NCBI GenBank assembly: GCA_020633655.1
Contig: JACKDF010000006.1
Coordinates: forward strand, 310,001-374,000
From: Deferribacteres bacterium
GTDB lineage: Bacteria > Zhuqueibacterota > Zhuqueibacteria > Zhuqueibacterales > Geothermadaptataceae
DNA: 64,000 bases
Direction of reading: 5' to 3'
Shown: piece after piece, positions 19,199 to 27,300 of the stretch
Position numbering within the stretch: position 1 is the first letter of the stretch
Layout of the letters: the number at the start of each line of letters is the position of its first letter
Translations under genes and position numbers: made by a program
Notes under the pieces: generated by a model
Told to the model about the DNA's origin: nothing
What the model saw: only the letters and a program-made list of their open reading frames with translations
Database searches by the model: none

Positions 19199-19348
19199 TT
19201 AGAAGTATTTTTATAACAGAATTTTGTGCTTGGAGTATTATAAATTTTTTTGTTTCTAATAAAGAATTTGGTTACTTTAGCAATAGGCTCAACGCATCCG
19301 CGGGAAAGTTTTGGTTTAACATAGGATTTTTAAAGGGCTAAGGAAAAA

Positions 19349-20818
19349 ATGCTTAGTATTCATCAGCGACTGGTTCAGAAACAAATTCAATCACCACAAC
19401 AGGTGTTGCTCTCATCATTGTTGCAACTCCCGTTACTTAAATTTGAACAACGCCTCAAAATGGAAATCGAAGCCAATCCCTTGCTGGAACTTTCCGATGA
19501 AGTGGAAATGGAGCAGGATTTGGAGGAAAACCAGGAACAGGCGCTCAAAGAAGAGAAATTGGAGGACAATAACGATGATTCGGAAGATTCCGGTGAAAAG
19601 GACAGTGGCGATGCGGTGGAAGATATTGATAAACACGAGGATATCGACGACACCGATTGGGAAGCAATTCTCGGTGATGACGGAACCCTGGACACCCGTG
19701 CACCGCGTGATAACAGCGCGGAAGTCTTCGAGCGGACTGAAGTGGCGACAACCAACCTTTCCGAACATTTGCTGGAACAATTGCACCTGTTAAACCTCAG
19801 CCCGGAAGCAAATGAAATTGGCGAATATGTTATTTGGAATATAAATGAAATGGGGTACCTCGGATGTGAAGTGTCTGTGATTGCCCACAACCTGGATGTC
19901 AGCGAGGATGAAGTAGAAAATGTACTGGAAAAAATACAGCGTTTTGATCCTGTCGGCATCGGTGCGCGTAATTTACAGGAGTGCTTGCTCATCCAGCTCC
20001 AGGAACAAACTCCGCCGGACAAATTGACCATCGAGATTATCCGCGATCATTTTGAAGATTTTTCTAACCGCCGTTATGAGCGAATCATTAAAAAATTGGA
20101 TATGGACGATGAAGATATGCGTGGTGTCATTGAGGCTGTTACACATTTGAATCCAAAGCCGGGTGATGGCTATGTCTCCTTCGCTGACAGTGTGGTTGTT
20201 CCCGATCTGGCGATCGTTCGAAAGGAAGATGAATTTGAAATTGTCATGAATGATTGGAATATCCCCAACCTGCGCATAAACAATTCCTACAAAACACTCC
20301 TGCTGGATAAAAAATCCACCTCCCGTGAAACCAAAGATTTTGTTCGCAAACGTCTGGAATCAGCTCGTTGGTTGATCAATTCAATTCACCAACGCCGCAT
20401 GACGATTCTCAAAGTAGTGGAGAAACTCATTGAAAAACAGTATGATTTTTTCGATCGCGGAAAAGAATACATCAGACCGATGATTCTGAAAGACATTGCT
20501 GATGAGATTAATATGGATATTTCCACTGTTTCGCGAGTGACAAACGGTAAATATGTTCAGACGGAATACGGCGTATTCGAGCTTAAATACTTCTTTAGTG
20601 AAGGCATTAAAACCGACTCCGGTGAAGATGTTTCGAACCGCAGGGTGAAACAGCTCATTAAAGAGATCATCGATAAAGAAGAAAAAAAGAAGCCGCTTAA
20701 CGACCAGAAGATCGCCGATATGCTCAACGAACAAGGCTACACACTGGCACGCCGTACGGTCGCCAAATACCGCGAGCAAATGGATATCCCTGTTTCCAGG
20801 CTGCGAAAGGGATTGTAG
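19349..20818 (+). CDS. rpoN: RNA polymerase sigma-54 factor
   Basis: The 489-residue sigma factor recognises -24/-12 promoters and needs an AAA+ activator. Region I at the N terminus is rich in Leu and Gln (LQLPLLKFEQRLKMEIEANP), followed by a very acidic region II (about residues 50-125), the core-binding domain, a helix-turn-helix (DISTVSRVTNGKYVQTEYG) and the diagnostic RpoN box ARRTVAKYRE close to the C terminus. Two good matches to its promoter consensus are seen in this window at 30466-30481 and 43407-43422. No activator gene is visible here. Confidence 0.97.
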   Translation: MLSIHQRLVQKQIQSPQQVLLSSLLQLPLLKFEQRLKMEIEANPLLELSDEVEMEQDLEENQEQALKEEKLEDNNDDSEDSGEKDSGDAVEDIDKHEDIDDTDWEAILGDDGTLDTRAPRDNSAEVFERTEVATTNLSEHLLEQLHLLNLSPEANEIGEYVIWNINEMGYLGCEVSVIAHNLDVSEDEVENVLEKIQRFDPVGIGARNLQECLLIQLQEQTPPDKLTIEIIRDHFEDFSNRRYERIIKKLDMDDEDMRGVIEAVTHLNPKPGDGYVSFADSVVVPDLAIVRKEDEFEIVMNDWNIPNLRINNSYKTLLLDKKSTSRETKDFVRKRLESARWLINSIHQRRMTILKVVEKLIEKQYDFFDRGKEYIRPMILKDIADEINMDISTVSRVTNGKYVQTEYGVFELKYFFSEGIKTDSGEDVSNRRVKQLIKEIIDKEEKKKPLNDQKIADMLNEQGYTLARRTVAKYREQMDIPVSRLRKGL

Positions 20819-20823
20819 GGATT

Positions 20824-20887
20824 GGGATTGTTTAAGTTTAGTGGAAATCAGACAAGAATCTGGCAGAAAGTCAACTTAAACAATCCC
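20824..20887. repeat. 15-bp perfect inverted repeat between convergent genes
   Basis: Arms GGGATTGTTTAAGTT (20824-20838) and AACTTAAACAATCCC (20873-20887) are perfect complements, separated by 34 bases. The block lies between the rpoN stop and the stop of the activator gene on the other strand. It could end transcription from both sides, but neither side has a T run directly after the stem. Part of the arm (TTTAAGTTTA) recurs at 20901-20910. Confidence 0.7.
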
Positions 20888-20907
20888 ATATATCCACGTT
20901 TTTAAGT

Positions 20908-21660
20908 TTATTGATAACTCTCCTGCGCTAATAGCGACGCACCATAAGCCCCAACGAGTTGTGGTTTTTCCGGAATAAAGACCTCCAGTTCCAATTCATT
21001 CGAAATCAATTCTTTCATGCACCCATTGTTCGCAACGCCACCGGCAAAAAACAAGCTGCCATTTGTGCCAAGGCGTTTTAGCATGCTTATGGCACGTCGT
21101 GCAACGGATTTGTGCAAAGCCATGGCAATGTCATTGCGATTCTCGCCTTTCGAAATAAGCGAAATAACTTCCGATTCGGCAAAAACCGTACACATGCTGT
21201 TGATTGTAATCTCGTTTGAAAAATTCAAGGCGCCAGCTCCAAATTCTTCAATCGGATAGCCCAGTGTCGAAGCCATGATTTCCAGAAATTTCCCCGTGCC
21301 AGCTGCACACCGGTCATTCATCTCGAATTTGCGAATCTTGCCGCTTTCGTAGAGTGAAATAACCTTGCAATCCTGTCCGCCGATATCGAGTATGGTCGAT
21401 GTCTGTGGATACAATGCTTTCGCGCCCCTGGCATAGGCCTTGATCTCGGTTACCGTTGGACTGTCGAATTCAATTTCGATCAGATTTCTGCCGTATCCGG
21501 TGGCGAGAAGATGATCAAAGGTTAATCCTTGCAGCGTCTTTCGTGCATGCTCCAGTGGATTGTAGCCGGTGTCGGATTGCCTGTATTCGACGATCTTCTC
21601 ATTTTCGGTGACGACAACCTCAATACTGCGTGAGCCGATATCGATGCCCGCAAATCTCAT
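20908..21660 (-). CDS. ATP-dependent activator/reductase of the BadF/HgdC (2-hydroxyacyl-CoA dehydratase activase) family
   Basis: The 250-residue protein is an ASKHA-fold ATPase that passes an electron, driven by ATP hydrolysis, to a partner iron-sulfur protein. The phosphate-binding GIDIGSRSIE motif and GGQDCKV are present, as are the two cysteines that carry the [4Fe-4S] cluster shared by the dimer (C118 in NDRCAAGTGKFLE and C157 in NSMCTVFAESEV). It lies 15 bases after the partner gene on the reverse strand, so it serves that protein. The family is oxygen-sensitive, hinting at anaerobic metabolism. Confidence 0.92.
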   Translation of the reverse strand: MRFAGIDIGSRSIEVVVTENEKIVEYRQSDTGYNPLEHARKTLQGLTFDHLLATGYGRNLIEIEFDSPTVTEIKAYARGAKALYPQTSTILDIGGQDCKVISLYESGKIRKFEMNDRCAAGTGKFLEIMASTLGYPIEEFGAGALNFSNEITINSMCTVFAESEVISLISKGENRNDIAMALHKSVARRAISMLKRLGTNGSLFFAGGVANNGCMKELISNELELEVFIPEKPQLVGAYGASLLAQESYQ

Positions 21661-21675
21661 CTCTGTTGAACCTCT

Positions 21676-22953
21676 TTATTTTAATTGTTCGATGAATGCT
21701 TCAACGCGCGTTTTCAACTGACCAACGTCTTCCATGCTGTAGTCTGTTTCAATGCGCAAAGTCGGGATTTCCTTTTTATCCAATGCCTTTTCGACGGGAA
21801 TGGATTCTATGAGATAGGGTTGGCAGAACTGCAAGCCATAGTGAATGACGCCATCGGCTTTGTAGTCTTTGGCCATTTCTTCAATATGATTCAAGCGCTC
21901 TTTATTCGGTGTAAAAATCGCGCAGTCTACTTTGAAATAACGATCCACCAGGGCATCCATCAGCTCATCGATTGTCGAACCGGAATCGTCGATAACGTTG
22001 CGTGTACCGCGTTCGCCGACACAGGATTCTTCACCGACGATCACCGCACCGGACGATTCGATGATCCACGGCAGCTTCCAGTTTGGCACCGCCATGGGGC
22101 AGCCGGAAAGCAATACGCGCGGCGCCGATTTGGTAACGACACCGTTCTCTGCTTGAATGCGTTCTTCAAGCTCGTCGCAAATCGCGTTTACTGAGGCAGT
22201 AAAGCGCTCAGGATTGTCGTAGAAGAAAACCTGGTTGGCAAGCAATGCATCCAATCCGGAAATGGGGGCGGGAGATGCTGCACGTAATTTAGCAAGCCGG
22301 TGCACCGCTTTGCGTTTGTTGTTGACAATTTCGATGCCTTTTTTCAGCGATTCCAGTGTGACACTCACGCCGGTTAATTGCTCAACTGCTTCTTTGAAAC
22401 GATAATATTCGGCTTTTAATAGGGCCCTGCCCTGTGTTGATTTGACCTGTGGAATATCCATAACATACAGGTTCTCAACGAGATCATCGAGGATTTCGTA
22501 GGCTTTTTTCTTGCCATCGCAGGTGTTTTCTCCGACGATCATATCGGCGCTTTCGAGGTAGGGGCACACTTTTCCCAGTTTGAAACCAAAGGATGATTTA
22601 ATCAGCGCACAGGTGTTGCGCGGTAGGTATTGCTCCACTTGTTCGGTGGCGAATTCAGCACCGGAACACAGCCCGATGAGCGTGGCATTTGCGGCCAGGG
22701 CAATTTCTTCCGGAACAAAAACACAGTAGGAGCCGATTATTTTTCGGCCTTGTTCTTTTTCATCCAGAAGTTCTTTGATGCGCAGGCCGTGAACTTCGCT
22801 CATCACAAAGTCGAAATATTCCATGCCTTTCGGCCGGTTGGTTTGCGAAAGGAAAATATCTGCGTATCCTTTGCCGAGAACATCGAGTAAAGCATCGTGA
22901 GCATCGAGATCGAGACCTAAATCTGACCACATGGGACGGTAATCGTGAGACAT
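21676..22953 (-). CDS. Double-cubane-cluster protein (HgdB-like anaerobic reductase)
   Basis: A 425-residue protein of the 2-hydroxyacyl-CoA dehydratase D-subunit superfamily. The N-terminal block (RPKGMEYFDFVMSEVHGLRI, then a FVPEEIALAANA block) and LPRNTCALIKSSFGF resemble the described double-cubane-cluster proteins, in which one subunit holds an [8Fe-9S] cluster and reduces small molecules such as acetylene. Ten cysteines are present, at 77, 96, 115, 130, 145, 259, 285, 311, 344 and 377, spread over both halves as expected for two cluster-binding lobes. A GGAGG ribosome binding site precedes the start. No second dehydratase subunit is adjacent, which supports this label over a real dehydratase. 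The natural substrate is unknown. Confidence 0.85.
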   Translation of the reverse strand: MSHDYRPMWSDLGLDLDAHDALLDVLGKGYADIFLSQTNRPKGMEYFDFVMSEVHGLRIKELLDEKEQGRKIIGSYCVFVPEEIALAANATLIGLCSGAEFATEQVEQYLPRNTCALIKSSFGFKLGKVCPYLESADMIVGENTCDGKKKAYEILDDLVENLYVMDIPQVKSTQGRALLKAEYYRFKEAVEQLTGVSVTLESLKKGIEIVNNKRKAVHRLAKLRAASPAPISGLDALLANQVFFYDNPERFTASVNAICDELEERIQAENGVVTKSAPRVLLSGCPMAVPNWKLPWIIESSGAVIVGEESCVGERGTRNVIDDSGSTIDELMDALVDRYFKVDCAIFTPNKERLNHIEEMAKDYKADGVIHYGLQFCQPYLIESIPVEKALDKKEIPTLRIETDYSMEDVGQLKTRVEAFIEQLK

Positions 22954-23418
22954 GTTAATCCTCCGTTACAGGTTCTTCGCACACCGGTCTGTGTACGTTT
23001 ACCTGATTCAGGACATGATTAACACAGGGGTGGGGCGAAATGCGAGATTTGAGAGGCGCTGACCAGCCCTCTTAAATTAATTCAATTAATAGGTTTTTTG
23101 AATTTTATAATCTTCATTTGAAGAGATGTGTTTTTGTAAAAATATGTTTTTAAATGGTTTAATTTTTTATGCAAAGAATTAATTTAGAACTTATACTAAA
23201 TTAGCAATGATTTCGTGGGTTGATTCTAATAAATTTTCTTTATAATTGCAAGCAAAAGAGAAGCACTTTTGTAGTATTTCTTTTTTCATGATGTAAACAT
23301 CTATTTTTACTTCTTTAAAATAAAGATTAAGCGTTTTCTTTTGTGGTTGCTACGTGTGTCATGTAGCTTTCTTCTATGGGAGAAGCTGTTGCTTATGGAT
23401 AATATCCGGAGTTAAAAA
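22954..23418. other. Intergenic region between divergent genes
   Basis: The first 100 bases next to the double-cubane gene are of normal composition and contain the perfect palindrome CCTGATTCAGG (23002-23012), a possible operator for the reverse-strand operon. From about 23070 to 23340 the DNA is strongly AT-rich with no ORF, tRNA-like or clear terminator structure. A weak GG-N10-GC arrangement near 23379-23392 lies just before the next gene but lacks a proper TGGCA. Confidence 0.5.
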
Positions 23419-23781
23419 ATGATAAAATTATTTGTTTTAACAGTGTTGCTTATCTTAACAGGATGTTCACAACAAAAAGAAACGGAAGAGCAGTTGAAAA
23501 ATTCTGAAATTTACATGAAAATAAGTGTATTACAATCGGGTAGTATATTGCTTAATGGCAAAGAATCAACATTGGAGCAGGTTGAGCAGGAACTTATCGA
23601 ACTTAAAGCTAGAAAGGGTTCTGTTTGGTATTATCGTGAAGTGGGACAGGAAGAACCGCCAAATGAAGCAATGGAAGTCATTAAGCTTATCGCTGAAAAT
23701 GACCTTCCGATAACTCTTTCAAGCAGGCCTGATTTTTCGGATTATATAGATGAAAATGGGCAATCACATACTCGGGAGTAA
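23419..23781 (+). CDS. Orphan ExbD-like lipoprotein
   Basis: The 120-residue product has a short signal with the lipobox LTGC (Cys at about residue 16), then one compact domain. The core (ISVLQSGSILLNGKE, LEQVEQELIELKARKGSVWYY, AMEVIKLIAENDLPITLS) follows the strand-helix order of the periplasmic domain of ExbD/TolR. Compare LQEQGKIQLNGIALDE in the true ExbD at 55609-56019. It differs in having no transmembrane proton-channel helix; a lipid anchor replaces it. It therefore cannot couple proton flow and more likely acts as a periplasmic binding or anchoring piece. CCGGAG lies before the ATG. Base composition is more AT-rich than the flanks. Confidence 0.7.
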   Translation: MIKLFVLTVLLILTGCSQQKETEEQLKNSEIYMKISVLQSGSILLNGKESTLEQVEQELIELKARKGSVWYYREVGQEEPPNEAMEVIKLIAENDLPITLSSRPDFSDYIDENGQSHTRE

Positions 23782-24373
23782 ATTTCATGAACAAGTGTAA
23801 TTAATAAAACTGGCTATTTTTTACACTTTTTTTCAAATGTCTGCTAATTATCGACCTTCGAATCTTTAACAAAGTAACTTAGATTTCCCTGCGTGGCTTA
23901 TTATGCTTGGCGTTCAGTACGTTTGCACAATCGCTAATCCATAATATCCCTCAACACAAAACACATGAACAAAAACAATTAATTTCATTCCAAAATACCC
24001 TATCCGCATTGTCAGACCCACACCCCCACCCATTTGCAAGAATCCTGTTACATTATTTCAAAAATGCATTTTCTAACCGAATCTTGAGAAGATAAAGTTA
24101 TCAGTATATTTTGATCGCGCAAGGTGCGCATTTGGGATGAATAGTCCAGACTGTGTGAAAACGTAAAGTTCAAGCGGTCGGCGAGCTTACCTGCACTGAG
24201 TAAAGTCGAAGTATCGAAGTGTCCGGTTGAACTCCATCCGGCTTCGACAGGTTCAGCCTCCACGCTTTTTCGCACAGTTTGGTCGTTCCGAACACGAATG
24301 CCGGATAAATCGATCAAAAACAAACGTGCAGGCTGACAGGCGCTGCATATATGAATAGCGGAAAGGGTTAGCA
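23782..24373. other. Non-coding gap carrying a degenerate dispersed repeat
   Basis: No ORF with gene-like features is seen. Between about 24186 and 24260 the sequence contains CACTGAGTAAAGTCGAAG and CCGGCTTCGACAGGTTCAGC, related to each other in inverted orientation and to the element at 41680-41798. The end of the gap has an AAAGGG ribosome binding site for the next gene. The rest is plain AT-rich DNA. Confidence 0.5.
24186..24260. repeat. Dispersed inverted-repeat element, copy 1
   Basis: A short element with the core TTCGACAGGTTCAGC and a partial inverted partner containing GTCGAAG. The same core, TTCGACAGG(C/T)T(G/C)AG, occurs in the pelF-pelG gap. It has no ORF. It looks like a palindromic intergenic repeat rather than an insertion sequence. 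Ends are approximate. Confidence 0.5.
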
Positions 24374-27300
24374 ATGCAAAAACGGGATAAAGCAAAACAT
24401 ATACTTTGGCCGACAAGGAAAGGAATGATCACACTTATACTTTCTTTGTTGCTGTTTTTGTTTTTTAATGGTTTCTCAACAACGAGTAATTCAAATGCAC
24501 CCGTAAAAAGTGTATTCGATCTGAATAACGATTTAACGAATGTGCTCAATAATGGCGATTTCGAGCAGCCAGCGCTGCCGCCCAATTCGATGCGCCTGTA
24601 TAAAGCCATCGAATTCCCCGGCTGGCTAACGACAGCGGAAGACCAATTGCTGGAAGTCTGGTCTTCTGCTTTTATGAGTGTCAGTGCGGCAAATGGAAAC
24701 CAATTTCTTGAAATCAATGCCACACAGGCAGCCAGTGTTTATCAGGACATCCAGACAATCCCCGGTGATCTCATTTCCTGGCGCTTCTCTCACCGGGGTC
24801 GATTGGGTTCCGATACGCTGGATTTTTATCTTGGTGAACCGGGATCGGAAACCAAAATTGGCCGCTTTGCAACCAGCGCCGACGCATGGCAGGAATACAG
24901 CGGCTCATGGGAAGTGCCAGAGGGCCAGGCGATCACCAGAGTACGTTTTGCCTCCGTCGCAAGCGCTGGCGGCGATCCGGCAAAGGGCAATTTTATCGAT
25001 AAGGTGGTGATTGATATTCAGCGGGAAACCGACGCCGATTCTGATGCTGATGGGATCGCCGATGATGTGGATCAATGCCCGGACACACCCTTTGGAACAC
25101 CGGTTGACGAAAATGGTTGTCCCATGGCCTGGGAGGATGCTGAAGTGTGCCAAATACTGCCCGGTCCCTTCGGTTTGTGGTTTTCCGATTTTGGTCCGGC
25201 TACTGGCGAGCGTGAAAGCTGGGCAATCGATAGCCGCGCACAAAATTCCTTTGTTAAATTTTCTGACGGCACAGGGTGGATTCGTTATACCGTGGTAAAC
25301 GGTGACAAACGGATATTCCTCAATCTCGTCTTAAAAAATAAAATGGATTGGGCCGCATGGTCTGGTCTGGATCGCACGTACAATCTTGCACCGGGTGACC
25401 ACACGGATTGGAATTACTACGAAATTGACAGTGAGAAAAGTTATCGCGTGCAGCTTTGGGATAACGATACGACACGCATTCAACAATCTCCGGTGGATTT
25501 ACAGATCGGCGTACAGGAAGGCCTTGGTGCAACGAAAACTGGTGCTTACGGCATTCGTTCTTGGCTTCTCATGCCCAATATTGGCAGTTTTGTTTTCGAA
25601 TACGATAACTGTGGCCTGGTCTCCGATACCGATGCCGATGGTGTCATCGACCTTTTTGATACGGATGATGATAATGACGGCATTTCTGATCTTGTCGAAG
25701 GCAACGGCGCTGTTGATTATGATCGCGATAATTATCCCGACAGCCGCGATCTCGACAGCGATAATGACGGCATTCCCGACAATATTGAGGCGCAGTCAAC
25801 CTCCGGCTGGATCGCCGCATCACAACAGGATGACGATTCCAATGGAATGGATGATGCCTATGGTGTTACGGGCCTTACGCCAGTCGATACGGATAATGAT
25901 GGTCTGGCGGATTACCGCGATCCGGATAGCGATAACGATGGCGTTTTCGATCTTTATGAATCGGGATTGCCAAAAGCTGCCGGAACCGATACCGACGCCG
26001 ATGGACTCGATATTTCTATCGATGCCGATGATAACACCTTTGGTCCCGCTGATGCTGGATTGAACCCGCCAGTGGCCAGTTTGCAGGATAGTGATGGCGA
26101 TGCACAAACCTACGGCAACCTGGATTTCCGCGACACAGACGACGATGGGGACGATGTGCTTTCACGCGATGAAAACAATGACCCCAACCGTGATGGCAAT
26201 CCGTCAGATGCCCGCGATGCGAATGGTGATCTTCTACCGGATTATCTGGATGCAAACAGCAATGTGCCAGACCGTGATGGCGACGGTATTGCCGACGATG
26301 CCGATGCGGATGACGACGGTGATGGTATTCTCGATAATACTGAGGGCAATGATGATTTTGACGGCGATGGTTTAGCAAACAGCATGGACCTCGACTCCGA
26401 TGACGATGGCATTCCCGATAACATCGAAGCACAAAGCACCGCGGGCTATGTTGCACCCTCAGGAACGGATGCAGACAACAACGGTATCGATGATGTTTAT
26501 GGTGTGAGTGGTTTGTCTCCGGTCAACAAAGACGGTGATGGCGATCCGGATTATCTCGATTTTGACTGTGATAATGACGGTTTGTACGACACCTTTGAGA
26601 CGGGTTTGCCGGCACAATCAGGAATTGACAAAGATGACGATGGGCTGGATGATGCCGTTGATGCCGATGATCTGCATTTCGGACCAGTCAACGCCGGCAT
26701 GAGCAACCCGGCGGCAACGTTACAGGACTGGGATCAGGATGTTTCTGCCAATGGAGATTGCGATTGGCGGGATTACGATGACGATGGTGACGGCCTGGGA
26801 ACATTTCACGAGATTGCCGATCCCGACACCGACGGCGATCCGGTGGACGCCCAGGATATCGATCAGGATGGCACGCCGGATTATTTGGACGTTGATGATG
26901 ACGATGATGGAATTTTGACACGTTACGAAAATCCGGATGCAAATCACAATTCGCGTCCGGATGACGCACAGGACAGCGACGGTGATAATGTGCCCGATTA
27001 CCTCGATTCGGACGACGACGGTGACGGCATTGCCTCGGCGATTGAAGGCAATGATCCGGATGGTGACGGCAGACCGACAGATGCCCGGGACAGCGATAAG
27101 GACGGTATTCCTGATTATCTCGATGCAACAAGTTCTGGTGACCTCGACGGTGATGGCATCGCCGATTTACAGGACAAAGATGACGATGGGGATGGCATTC
27201 CTGACACCATCGAAGGTGATGCAGATTTTGATGGTGACCGAATTCCCAATTATTACGACCTCGACAGCGACAACGATGGTATACCGGATAACATTGAAGC

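Noticed and set aside
23379..23392. A third sigma-54 promoter before the ExbD-like lipoprotein
   Set aside because: GG-N10-GC spacing is present, but the -24 side reads GGGAGA rather than TGGCAC, so chance is likely.
24048..24416. A 122-codon reverse-strand ORF in the gap before the giant protein
   Set aside because: It is made mainly from the palindromic repeat and runs into the start of the forward gene; no ribosome binding site.
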